64,000 bases of DNA from Anarhynchus alexandrinus (taxonomy: Eukaryota; Chordata; Aves; Charadriiformes; Charadriidae). Where the stretch lies: NCBI GenBank assembly GCA_008711295.1, contig VUYV01000155.1:1-64000 (forward strand). Direction: 5' to 3'. Positions 48,282 to 60,316 of the stretch are shown in pieces. Below the pieces are notes generated by a model. It searched no databases and was not told where the DNA came from. It saw only the letters and a list, made by a program, of their open reading frames with translations. Positions within the stretch are counted from its first letter, which is position 1. Each line of letters opens with the position of its first letter. A program made the position numbers and the translations under genes.

Positions 48282-48787
48282 CAAAGCTTCCAATCTGATA
48301 TTATAAAAACTGATATTATAAAACTACAGCAATGTGAAACACTGCAGCAGCCTGTGACACATGATTTCCCCAAGAATAAATAAATAAACATTTTTTGCCA
48401 GAAGCTTTTGGCTAACAAGGAAGGAGACGAGACTGGAAGCCAGAGCAGTGCCTGGTGGGCACGCTCTGGGACAGTGGCTGGCCAGCAAGAGCTTCAAGAC
48501 AGGTGGGAAAGGCAGTAATTTTTCAGAGTATGGAAGAAAAANCAAAGCTTCCAATCTGATATTATAAAACTACAGCAATGTGAAACACTGCAGCAGCCTG
48601 TGACACATGATTTCCCCAAGAATAAATAAATAAACATTTTTTGCCAGAAGCTTTTGGCTAACAAGGAAGGAGACAAGACTGGAAGCCAGAGCAGTGCCTA
48701 GTGGGCACGCTCTGGGACAGTGGCTGGCCAGCAAGAGCTTCAAGACAGGTGGGAAAGGCAGTAATTTTTCAGAGTATGGAAGAAAAA
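48282..48787. repeat. Near-identical 245-bp tandem duplication separated by an N
   Basis: Copy 1 (48,282-48,541) and copy 2 (48,543-48,787) begin CAAAGCTTCCAATCTGATAT and end GTATGGAAGAAAAA. They differ by two G/A substitutions and by an extra 15 bases (TGATATTATAAAAAC) in copy 1. A single N at 48,542 sits exactly at the junction. This is the signature expected if two alleles of one heterozygous locus were placed in tandem during gap closing. A true recent duplication is the alternative. Minus-strand open frames in both copies are not genes. Confidence 0.95.
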
Positions 48788-50845
48788 AGTGGGAGGCGAA
48801 GGGAAAAGGAAAAGCAGTAAGACAATATCTGGAGAGAAAAATAGGATGTAGTAAGGGATTCTTTGTAAAAGCTTTTTTGGTTATCACTTTTTTTTTTTTT
48901 TAAACAGAAGTCATCATTGTGTAGCTGGGATTATTTCTGTGGTCTTCATTTCACCAGCCGCAAAGGGTATGATCTCTTCAGTACAACTTGTTCATTACAC
49001 TGGCACAGTTCCCAAAATAGCCTCCCAATCAGGGTCAAATATAGTCGTGATTTGCAGTCTGTATTGACTGACAAGCCAGCTGACTGAGACAGCTGGTACA
49101 TGATAGTCAGGCTTTAAGGCATTCCATAATTTCAATTTAATTTCAAAGGGTACACTCTAAGTAGGCACAAAATAAATAATTTGCATGAGGACAAAGATAA
49201 TCTCCTGAAATAACTGCGGTATTCATAAATTATACAGTTATAGAACAGCCTCTCATTATTTTTTATTGTCTGAGCACAGCAGAGTTGGTGTCAGTATAAT
49301 ACTATAAAATACATATAGTATCATTACAAATGCATGTGTAGAAGGTTTACCGGTGGTATTATCGGTACACATTACGAGAAAACACCGTCTCTGTTGTTAC
49401 TGTGTACATGGTTATGTATATGTATAAAACACATCAACAAAATCCACAGAATTTCAGAAGCCCATTTCACCCTTACCATTATCAAATATGTATGTTTAAA
49501 TATGCCAACATTTATGAGGCTAGCTTCACTGAAACTAAGCTGTTAAGGATTCATTAATTAAACATAAAATCGTGAGTGTATTTCAATGGCCACTACTTTC
49601 GAGGGCTGCCGCTTATTCTAGTCCTAAAGCTATCTCTGTTCTACACAAATCCTGACTAGAAATATACACAGCTAATAATTATTTCTGTCTGTGATACGGA
49701 ATCATGGGAAGAGATCCTCTTTGTACTGAATGGTTAAGCCCACAATAACTCAGGCAAACATCTCTTTCTTTCATGTTTGGTGGGGGTTTGAGAGACCTGA
49801 GATCTAAATAATTCTAATACAGGTGGAGGATATTTGGGATTTTTAAGAAGTAGGCTTTTGGGACAAATCCAAAAGAAAACTAGAAGGAACTACAGCATAA
49901 TTAACAGAAATAATGAGGAAAATAAGTGTTCAATAGTCACTAATTGAGAATGGATAAACAGTCTGTGAGCTTCTCACACAGGAAGGCAGACCCTTACTTT
50001 TCTGATATTCTAAATCTCACGTACAAGTTTAGAATAGAAAACGTTTGCAAAGTTTAGGATTTGGTGAGATTTCATCTTTGTGGCTTCTCCCAAGTTTGTA
50101 TTGCAGAAAGAAGCAAGGCCTGATTGTATTTCCTTGGCATGTGAGTGCAAGCAAAGAGAATGACGTGTGAAAAATGCCTCCACCTTTTTGCAGGCGTGAC
50201 AAGCCGGGCACAATGGCACCGCTTCTTTGTTTGCTGTGTGACAGGAGACCCCCATGCCAGGCCCTGACAGGAGGAGCACAGCCCTCCCTCATGGCTGCTG
50301 TCTCAGGGGCTGAGCAAGAGCCTACTCAGAGTGTAGGGAGTGGAAGCCCCACCATGGACCTCAGCTCTGGGGAAGCTGCATGCAGCTCCCTCAGGTTTTT
50401 TGTCTCCTTTTTTTTCACTGACACAAGGCAACTCCATAAAATGTGTCAATAGTATATAGACTTAAAAGGCAAGAGGACAATTAAGAAGCCTGTTGTGTTC
50501 CTGTTCAAGTCAATGACCAAGGTGGATTGGACTCAAGTTATGAGTAGGGTCGACTGAAGACAGAATTGTCCATGTACTTAAATATAATTCTATTAAAAAT
50601 AAACCCACCTCTCTTTTACCGCTGCTGTTTCAAAAAATCACTCAAAAAGGTCAAATCATAAGCCGGCATATGGAAGCTTTCTCATAAAATAAATAATACA
50701 TGGAATCCTCTTAGAGATAATGAGACAAACCATTACTTCTGCAAAAAAAATATTTTTTCTCCATGCAAATATTATGATCTTTAATAATTATGTTAATTTG
50801 TCATTTATATTCACAGCTCATCTTGTAAAATCATTATATGTCTTA

Positions 50846-50897
50846 ACATTAACTTTGATTGCATAAATATTACATTAACTTTGATCATGCAAGTATT
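50846..50897. repeat. 26-bp diverged tandem duplication
   Basis: Two units with a 26-bp period begin ACATTAACTTTGAT and continue with similar GCATAAATATT / CATGCAAGTATT ends. An old local slippage product. Confidence 0.75.
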
Positions 50898-52072
50898 GCA
50901 CAATCACCATTTTAAATAGTTATGAAGGTGACTGAATAGGTTCCAATTGAGTTTAATTTAACTAGATTAGGAAATATTTTTCCTTTGATTTTTAAATAAT
51001 ACTTTTGATTTAGTTATTTTATACACAGACCGTTGAAGTTTTCATTCTTTTATTAGCTCACATAAAAATGCTCACAGGAGCATTTCTACAAGCAAGCGGG
51101 AGTTTGAGGCTGACTACTACATAATTATCAAATTACAGCTATCTCTTCCTTTCTACGGGATAATGCAGAAACAAACTCGGGTCCTGATACAGCAGTCATT
51201 TTAACACTTGTACATCATAAGCATGTGATTAATTGCCATGATTAAATTCACCTGGAGTACTTAGATGTTAAATGTCTCTTCCACGCTTAAGGCCCTCTAT
51301 TTTGTTGGGTAAATTTAAGCACGTGTTTAATACTTTGCTGGACACCGGCTGCAGCAAGCCCTCGCTGACAGAATTTCTAGCCAATTCCTCCATGGCATGG
51401 AGGGCTTTGATGCCTCTGAACAAATGGTAGGATATTGATTCACAGAAGCTGAGGCCTTTTACCTTATGAAACCAGCAAAGCAAGCTGTCAACAGCTGTCT
51501 TGAACCCGTATTAGCAGAGTCACAGAGCATATAGGAACCTCCTGCAAAGTAATGCTGATATTATAAATGGCAGTTTGTTGCCTCACTACTTTGAGGAGAG
51601 AGAATCTGGCTACCAGAGTGTGTGTTGTGGTTTGGGTTGGACTGGCCACTGGAACAAATGACAGATGCTCTCCCCCAGCTCTCTCTCAGGACAGTATGAT
51701 TTACTTATCTACAGTACTTGTTTGATTCACTTGCCCAGCCTTTTAGAACGTGAAATTTGAGTGAATCCTCATTCCTTGCTCTGGTAATTTTCACCCTTCA
51801 AGAGTGATCTCTCCAGGGTGTCCATGGTGGGACATTGCACTTACGGAGAAAAAGCAGAACCACAGCCAGTTCCTTATTTCTGGAGGTGCTAAACCTGAAT
51901 ACAGCCTCATTTTGGTGGAAAAGGGCCAAAGAACCCTCTGTATCTGCCAGCTTTGTTTAAGAATGTGACCTTTTTTTACATAGTTACGTATCACCCTGGC
52001 AAACCTCTCCTAGGACAGCAAACCTCTCCTGAGACAGCAAACATCCAAAGCTAACACAATCTTCTGCTGTAC

Positions 52073-52226
52073 CTGGGAATTCTTTCCTCAGATCTACATT
52101 ATCTTCTTCCATCTGCAAGAGGGGAACCGTAAACTCCTCCTCTCCTTCTTTGGACAGATTCATACTAGTGAATCCCATGCAGCTCTTCAGTGGCTCAAAT
52201 CTCTCAAGATCTGAGCACAGTGAAGA
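52073..52226 (-). other. Exon-like segment on the minus strand, unassigned
   Basis: On the minus strand a good acceptor (CTCCTTTTCCTTCAG) ends just before 52,226 and a CCCAG|GTACAG donor lies at 52,073. The 154 bases between are open in a frame that extends over 51,984-52,301. The product is acidic in its second half (KEGEEEFTVPLLQMEEDN). I recognise no family. The donor is only moderate and the extra open length could be chance. Confidence 0.15.
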
Positions 52227-54944
52227 CTGAAGGAAAAGGAGAGAAGTAGTCCCAGATTTATTAAACATCATCCCCAGTTTCTCCATGGTCTCTTTCCCCA
52301 CTCAGAGGTGTGACATAATACTTCAGGACCAGCCTATTTTCCTCCTATCTGGCTTCTGGATATTTTCCCAATTTGCAAAGCTGATCTCTGCAAGAACAAT
52401 TTTTCTCTTTTTTCTTTTCCTTTTTTCCTTCCCCTCCTCATTTTTTTTTTTCTCCTGGAACGAGAACTGGAATCCTTTCAGATTGCCACCTCCTCCACCT
52501 CCTTCCAGCCCTTCTTTACTCTCTGTGGCAGCTTGGGTGTGGAAGTCTGTCAACCACAAGAGGCTGGGATATATCCAACAGGGTTTTCCATTGCAACCAG
52601 CTAACAGGACTGGGGTTTTGACTGAAGCCATAGCAACAATTCTAGAGGTGCTAAGTGCTGTCCTTAGACATGATCTAATCCAGTCGGGATAGGGGATTTC
52701 TATGGATGTGTGTCGGGATAAAATCTACTGCAGGCTTTTTAAAGTAAAGAAGAGTTGATGTGTTTTTACATTTTTATTTATGTTCTTTTAGAGAGAAATG
52801 CAGTTTTTAATTGTTTGGTTGTAAATTCTGTTCTTGAGGCAAAAATCAAAAAGGAACAATTAAAAAATTACTTCAGTGACTCTAAATTGGCAAATGTTGA
52901 CACATAATATTCACGCTATCATCTTTTTTTTCTCCCTCCCTCTCTTTCTTTGGGGTAATTATGTCTCTTTTAAATTCAGACAGTGTTTTCAAAACACAGG
53001 TTAATATATTCAATAACTTTGACTTCATATTGTATTTTTGAAGCCTTTAGAACATTAGCATATAAAACTGGAATAATGCTACTTAACTGCCTTCGTGCAT
53101 TAAAGTCTGTTTACAACATGTATTTTACTTTAGTTCTTATATTGCGGAGTTCTTCAGGAAGCATGAATAACTCAAGTAGACAGAACAGCAATTGAAAAAC
53201 AAAACTAAAGAGCAAATGGGAACAGATTTCAATGCAGCAAGACAAAAGTTCCCTTTCTCTGAAGGATATAGAACTGAAAGAGGTATTCTAGAAACAGCTT
53301 CTTTTACAATACTTTAATTGTAAAGATGCTTTAAATGAGTCTTTACCTTGTTACATTTCAACAGAAAAAACGCATTCACAGTGATGTAAGTCATAATTGA
53401 TCATAACAAGCACGTATTATCTATAAATAACCTAATCAACATTCAGCAAGGAGTTGCACAAATGAGGCCTTCTACATATTGCACCTTATAATGAGCCACT
53501 ACACAACTAATGACTTATTAGTGCCATGGGCAATGAATGATTAATTAGTCAATTCAAGAGTGACTTTTTAAGGGTATAATTGCTACCTTTTCTAATTTCT
53601 GAAGGTGAGACAGAATTAATGCCATGTTGGCATACTAGACCTGATAGAGTAACAACTTTGTTTGTCAACAATGCACTAAGAGCAGGGGTGGCTCCTGAGA
53701 GCTGATGGCACTCAACTGGGTATGCAGTCTGGTTATGGATTCCCCAGACTACAGTCGAGTACTTTACAGTGAATCTTGTTTGGTGAATCTTGGGGAAATT
53801 TAGGAGAGCACCTAGCACGTGAGAGCTGGAAGTGCCAGAGAAGATAAAGCATTCAGACCCTGCAGGACTGCTGCTGTGCCTCGAGTGTGCTGCTAGCTTT
53901 CATTCTGGACCATAACTCATTCCCTCCTCCACCTGCTACTGTCCTCTGCCTCTTCTTGCTTCCCATCTTCCCTCTGGCATCAGCTTTGGGAGGGGTATGG
54001 ACTAGACATTGCTCAGCACCTGAGTGGACAGAACCCCATTGCATGAAGATTTGTAGGAAAGGGCCGTAAACATGTGAGACTAGAAACAATTAACAAAAGA
54101 ATCATTTTCTTTAGAAAAATTGTGTTTGGTGTATATGCAGTTCTAGGAAGGCTTTCAAGAAATCAATACACAGTGTTATAATTCCTGGTAACACGCTGAC
54201 CTCCATTTGTGTGATCCAAAATCCACACAAGCCAATGGAAAGTGTTCCATGGAATCCAGTGGCAGTAGGTAAGGCAATAAGTAAAGCAGATGAAAAAAAT
54301 CTTAACTTGATTACAGTGAGTTCTGTATGGGAACAGAAAGCTGTAGTGATAGAAGGAGCAGATCTGTTTCATGTTTTCATGAAAGGAGTCAGTGGAGGGA
54401 CCAAAAGAGGCAACATGAAAACTACAACTGTGTGATCATTTGGCCCCAATTCAAGGTTATGAGGCAGGAGCTTGACCAGCCCACGATCTGTTCTGCAATT
54501 CAGCAGTCTCACAGGGCTAATGAGAGCAAAGTGTCACTTCCAACACCCATCGAATGCCCTCTTTCAAAAACCTTTGGGTACAATTGCTGACATGACATCA
54601 ATTAATAAAATGATGTCTTCAGTTAAGCAAAGCTGCTGCATATGTGAAAAGAAAAAAAAAAAAGGTATGTTAAAGCCACATAGAGCTTTATTAGACGTTT
54701 TTGTTTGACTGAAGTTAAGTTGAAACATTGTTCCTACTAATGTTAGTGCAGAGACCAACACAATTTCTTCTCAGATTAACACATCTAACTAACATTTTTG
54801 CCCTCAGCTTACTCAGGTCACTTGCTGAAGAAAGTACTGAAATTATCAGTGGACAAGCATGAAACAGAAATACATCAATAAGCAACACACAGAGGGATTT
54901 AATCTCTGTAACACTCATATGCATTATTCTAGGTTATCGAAAAA

Positions 54945-55210
54945 TACCTCGGTGGTGGGGCACAGCCGCTCAGCTGATGGCGTTTGGCTGCCTCACCGCC
55001 CTGGAAGCGCGGCACTGCTCCTGGCTGCGGGAAGCAGCCACGGTACAGTCCGCTTCAGTCAACAAGTCTAAAGGGAAATCTAGGCAGAAATTAATACTAT
55101 TCTGAACGGTATTAACTCCTTGTAGCTTTCGCGGTTGAAGCGAATAACTTTATTTCATTTGAACAGAGCACCTTTCACTGGAGGATCTCGTCACCGTGCA
55201 GGTTTTTGTC
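54945..55210. other. CpG-enriched patch
   Basis: By eye, bases 54,945-55,050 contain about ten CpG dinucleotides in roughly 110 bases (for example CCGCTCAG, GAAGCGCGGC, GCTGCGGG). A few more follow at 55,130-55,210. The flanks are AT-rich and almost CpG-free. It is far too small for a normal CpG island. It could be a small unmethylated regulatory site or a fragment of a GC-rich insertion. The open plus frame 54,859-55,071 crossing it is not recognisable. Confidence 0.4.
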
Positions 55211-58200
55211 AGATAGTATCGGTAATGCTATTGCCTGTATTAGGGTGCAAGACTGTTTTCAAGGGCTGAACGGCATTAAGGATCTGGAGTGATGAACAGC
55301 TAGAGCTACTTAAAGTGGAAAATTAACCCTGATTTCTCATCTTGCTCCTGTTTCTGAGATTAAATGTCACTCTCAATTTTTCCTTCAGTTGTCAACGAGC
55401 TTCTTCCAAGCAACCAAACACTAGTTACTATACACTACTAATTTCTTGTGCATATAAAAAAATCCCATTCCCCTATGAATTTCTTAAAGGAATGGGAACT
55501 CTTGCCTCAAAAGGGAAACTTCAGAATTTATTTTAAAATATATATAAATACACATTTATTTACAATTGAAGTCCAATATAAGCTGTAAAGTAAGATTTAT
55601 GCGTCACCTAAAAATTATGTCCTCTTCTCCATGCTTTTGTACTCACTAGGGCTTGGATGATATTAAAGTTCCCTCCATGATTTTTGTTAATTTACAGAGC
55701 CCATTTCTGTGACTTTTCCTCTTATTTCTTACAGTTTCCAAACAGGTGGGGTGCATAATGTCCCTGCATAAGAAGCTATTTCACACACTTTCTTCTTATG
55801 TATGCGTTTTTTAATTATGCCTCTGTGTCTTTATTCTTTGGACTGAAGATTACTCTTCAGTTATCTCCCCCATATCCTGAATATCTGGTTGTGTCAGGGA
55901 CATGTTTGTCCTGTTATTTTACTATTTTGCACATGAAGAACTGCACCATGAACAGTTTAGCTAATACAGTAGTGGACACACCAACTCCTGCCCTGCGCTA
56001 TCACTTGAATTGTTGCTAGAAATAATGGACCTACACTGGGAGCGGAATTACAATGACAGCATTTTATCTCACGCATATTACAATGTTATGTCCCATGAAT
56101 ATACAGAATAAAAGTGGCAAAGGACTATCTAAATATGATCCGTCTAAGTATAACATGATTCAACAGCTGCGGTCCTTACTTGTAGCCACTGGCCATTCAT
56201 TGCCTGAGAGGTTTATTAGAATGCTGTTACGTTTGCTGCAGGAAATGTAAATGTAAATGCTGAAACTGAGACCAACAGGGAGATAAAAATTTCATGTTGT
56301 TCTCACAGCGTTTTCCCCTTTCTGTTGCTGCCCATGGGCTGGCAAAGGCTGTGACAATGGCTATGCTCTAATTTGTCTTTTTGACAAAGCATAAGTTCTT
56401 ATAAACATAAAAATAACCAAAAGCAAAAGCTCTGCATAAGGCGTATGCATTTTAAAAGTAATTAAAAGGGTTTTGTCTTGCTTTTTGATAACCATTAGAA
56501 ACAATATTGTTCAAATTCTTAATTATGACATAGGTTGCTTTTATGTTATTTTTGTCTTGAATAAAACTCTAATTAGTAGCTAATACACAGTTGCACTACA
56601 CTTTGCATATAAGTGAATAGACAATAAAAACACTGAGGTTCATTAAAGTGATCAAAGAGAACTGCATACTCTCCACTCCTTTTAATAACTGTTCTACAGA
56701 GAGCTAGAAGGTTTTTAAAAAGCCTGAGCAGTCCTTGCCATTAACGTATTAAGTGAGTATAATTACCTAAATCAAGAGAACACAACTTATTTGCAATGAA
56801 CTTTCCAAATTAAAATCAACGTTTGACTACTAACACAAATGAGATTCCATGAAAGGATCATATAATTAAGCAAAAAACTATTACTTTAAACTATCGTGAA
56901 CCCTTAGGACAATGACCTGAGTTTGTAAGAAATGTTCTTTGCAATATTGAAACCATGAGACAAACTCTGATTAGCTGGTGTTCAGTTTAGAAAGATGTTA
57001 CTCAATAGTAAGGATCTAAATCCACATTTTATTCACTGTGAAATTTATTGGGTGCAAAAAATATTCCAAAATCTTTACGGGTTGCCACTGAACTGAGTGA
57101 AAAAATGTGAATCACTTTTTAACTGCAGACAAAAATTGCTGGGAAACCATCCTGTCCTGAAAAAATACTTATGAAAATTCAAAACCAAAGCAGCAGGAAA
57201 CAGTACAGGCAGAAAGAGACAAATAAAGCAATCAGGTTAGATGATGTCACAAACAAAAGAGAGAAGCCTCTGAGATCCACGTCTAGATCACTAAAAAACA
57301 AAAGGCAGAATTACAGCAACTGAGAAACTACCACTGTGCTGTTTTCGTGATGGGCTTGTTAGCATAAAACGTTAATTTGGATTTAAAAGAGAAAAGCAAA
57401 CTGAGACACTACCATATATATTTAGTTGAGTAGGAATGGTTTAAGACCATGCTTAACTACTTTGTTAAATCCAGAAAATTTTCTAGCAGGTGAAATCCTC
57501 CAAGTAAAGTCAGCACTTAGATTTGAGAATTTGGCTTACAATGGTTTAATGAAGTAAAGCACTGATGGAAAAATCTGTGAAAAAATACAGCAGTTTTAAA
57601 GGGAGAAGCTGAATAGTTTTAACTCAAAATATTAATGGTGCAATAAATGAAATGGCAAATTTGTTAAAAATCTAGCATGAATAAGAAAATGCCAAATTGC
57701 AATGAACATTGGTGGCTAAATTCAGGTTCAAGATGGCTATATAAAAGGCCTATTATGAAGCCAATTTTTGGTTTTGTTTCTGAAGGAAAAAATAGTGTCT
57801 ATTTCATTTAGATTACATTCTGAACACCTAAGAACAATGCTAGACATTTATAAATCTCAGCTAAAATTTAGTAAAAAATAAGCAAGAAAAAGTCTGTTAA
57901 AGTTTTTAAGTCAGACTTACACAAAGAGAACCGGAGGTGCTTGGTTTCAGTGAATAGTTTTATAGTTTGCTGGAGTGGGACCTTATTCATTAGAAATTAG
58001 GTCTTTGGTATTCATATTAAAATGTGTTTCAATGAGACAGCTATGTAAAATTATCTTATTTTATATATATTTTTATAGATTATGTTGTGGTATACTGGAG
58101 TACTGCACAAGCCAAACAAAAGTATTTTGTTGCTACTAGTGGTTACGTTGAATGAACTTTAACATGAGCAAAAAATTTAGCTTTTCTTATGATAAAGCAT

Positions 58201-59888
58201 CTGCTTGGATGCTCATGGTATATTCTTGTCCTAGGGAACTTTTAACTATACGTGTACTTATACCTATAATTTGATTGAAAGCTTTTCCATTTGTGTTGAA
58301 GGTATTTCCAATTTGTTTACATTATACATTTGACAATACATTGGCTTAACTGATACCTGCACATTTCACTTATCCTAAATAGTTTTCTGGAGCAGAACTT
58401 TTTTTTTCCCCCCAGAATCAGCTTCCTTTGTGAGCTCCATGTAATTATTTCTCCTGGTTCATCAGAAAGGTCCTGAGCTGATGAATTTTGCTGTAGTGGA
58501 ATATATAGCTGACCTCAGGTATCTCATAAATATCTCATAAATATTTAAGACATCGTTTTGCAAATTGTGTCTAATTGTTTTTAAACATTTTTGTATTACT
58601 TGGTCTTCAATTGCATTTTAACAACATTAAAAGTATTAGAACATTTTCCATTACAGCACAAATTTGCACAAAGCCAGCAATGGGACAATTCAGGAAACTA
58701 AATTCAGTAAGTCTTTATTCATTCAGCAAGTCTTTGTGGGATCAGTCTCTGAGTCAGTTTTTCTGGTTCTTTGCATGGCTGCTTCTTGAAGTAATAAAAT
58801 TTAAAAATACTTATAAAAACATTGTTGTAAAATCATAAATGGTTCCCGAAAGGCTTAATTTAACCTATAGTTATGTTATCGATCTATATCTACATAGACA
58901 TTTATTGCCTTTGTACATATTTGATTGCATCTGCAAGGTGCCTCCAACACCAAATGTATAATATAGTCATGGTAGCTTTGCACAAGTAACCACAGTTAAC
59001 CAAGGATTTCAGCATGGTCTAGCAGCTCAAGGATTTGCCGAGCTTTTCTAGTAGTCCCTCACTAATGTCAACAACCTGTGTGAGAATCTCTGCCAGTTTT
59101 ATTTCATCTCAACTGGTTGAATCGCTCAGCTGAGAAGTAAAGTTCTGAGGACAAATCCTGCCTAACAGCGGCTTCCAAAGCAGTGGGGTGAGCTTTTTTA
59201 CACCTACACATGAACTTAAAAAAGATTCAGAAAGATAAGAAACCATTGTGCTTTCTGTCAGCAAACGGAGCAACAGAAGTGACACACTGCTGTTCTCATA
59301 CTCCTAGTCTTGAAGTGGTTAGGAATTACAGTAAAAGCCAAACCAAAACCCAGACTTTCATCAGATTAATAGCACTCCATGGAATAATGTCAACCGTTTC
59401 TCTCCCATTATTCATAATCTAAATATGCATACTAATATTTTCCTAATTTTAATAACAATTGTTTCACATGGTCTTGAGGATGGCATGATGCCTGGAAACT
59501 GTTTCACTAAATTGCATACCATGATGATCTACTCTTTGGATAGCCTCCAGGACAAAGGCCATGAAGTATAATTAAAAGCAACTAATAATTAACTCCCATA
59601 AAATGTAACATGAAGGAAAGGAGTGATAAATTTAGATATATACTATAAGTAGCTTTCATACTTTTCCCCGATGAGCTAAAATAACTAGCTATTCTGGCTA
59701 TTACCTGTGTATGTAAATATGCTGAGATAAAACCTGAGAAACGTGGCTCATTCTTTAATTCAGTACATCAAAACAATGGAATCAGTACATCTTAATGAGC
59801 ACTTATTATTTTGTATTTTATACTACATGCAACCTATTATCAGAGCTGCAACAGTGCATTATATGTGGAGAAGTTTCAGAGGCAAGTT
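55211..59888. other. AT-rich non-coding stretch
   Basis: No gene or interspersed repeat recognised. An 11-bp direct duplication (ATCTCATAAAT twice) lies at 58,521-58,542 and a T/C run near 58,399-58,413. Confidence 0.6.
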
Positions 59889-60072
59889 TCACAGAAGCAC
59901 AGAATCACAGAATAGCTGAGGTTGGATGGGACCTCTGCAGGTCATCTGGTTCAACCCCCCTGCTCACACAGGGCCACCGACAGCCAGTTGCCCAGGACTA
60001 TGTCCAGACAGCTTTTGAATATCTCCAAGGATGGAGACTCCACAATCTCTCTGGGCAACCTGTTCCAATGCT
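59889..60072 (-). mobile_element. CR1 LINE 3' end, fragment D
   Basis: An antisense CR1 3' terminus begins with TCACAGAAGCACAGAATCAC (octamer array) and continues through the 3' UTR and the last codons of ORF2 to about 60,072, where it stops. It is of a different subfamily from fragment E, which follows in the opposite orientation. Only about 180 bp remain; no coding capacity. Confidence 0.92.
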
Positions 60073-60173
60073 TAAAGAATTCAAAAAGTTAAGTGTAAGT
60101 AAAAATTTTCATAATGCTGCAATACAAAGAAAGAAGAGGAAGCTTAAATCAATTAAACATACTTCTCTTGAAC

Positions 60174-60316
60174 ACCCTGGAGGTGTTCAAGACCAGGTTG
60201 GATGGGGCTTTGAGCAACCTGGTCTAGTGGGAGGTGTCCCTGCCCATGGCAGGGGGGTTGGAACTAGATGATCTCCAAGGTCCCTTCCAACTCTAACCAT
60301 TCTATGAGTCTATGAC
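60174..60316 (+). mobile_element. CR1 LINE 3' end, fragment E
   Basis: A sense CR1 3' terminus starts near CCCTGGAGGTGTTCAAGACC and includes the familiar TGCCCATGGCAGGGGGGTTG segment. It ends in CCATTCTATGAGTCTATGAC. About 100 bp of AT-rich sequence separates it from fragment D, and the two 3' ends point outward. It looks like a separate insertion. Confidence 0.93.

Larger units (their letters stand above)
48788..54944. other. Mostly AT-rich non-coding stretch
   Basis: No gene recognised. Contents: a T-run at 48,889-48,902; a GC-richer pocket at 50,190-50,395 with an acceptor-like CTTTTTGCAG; a 26-bp diverged duplication at 50,846-50,897; three 19-bp-spaced GCAAAC units at 51,999-52,042; an exon-like minus segment at 52,073-52,226; and a strongly pyrimidine-rich block at 52,400-52,520. 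An A-run lies near 54,650. Confidence 0.55.

Noticed and set aside
48324..48887. Repeated minus-strand open frames with near-identical products
   Set aside because: They only reflect the tandem duplication around the N and show no recognisable protein.
51605..51660. GTGGTTTGGGTTGGACTGG resembling a bird LTR or CR1 end
   Set aside because: The similarity does not extend; no LTR boundaries, primer site or octamer array.
52285..52692. 135-codon plus-strand open frame
   Set aside because: Its length comes from a C/T-rich low-complexity block read as Phe/Ser/Pro/Leu; no domain.
59795..60271. 158-codon plus-strand open frame
   Set aside because: It is a chimera of antisense CR1 fragment D, an AT-rich spacer and sense CR1 fragment E, so it is not a gene.
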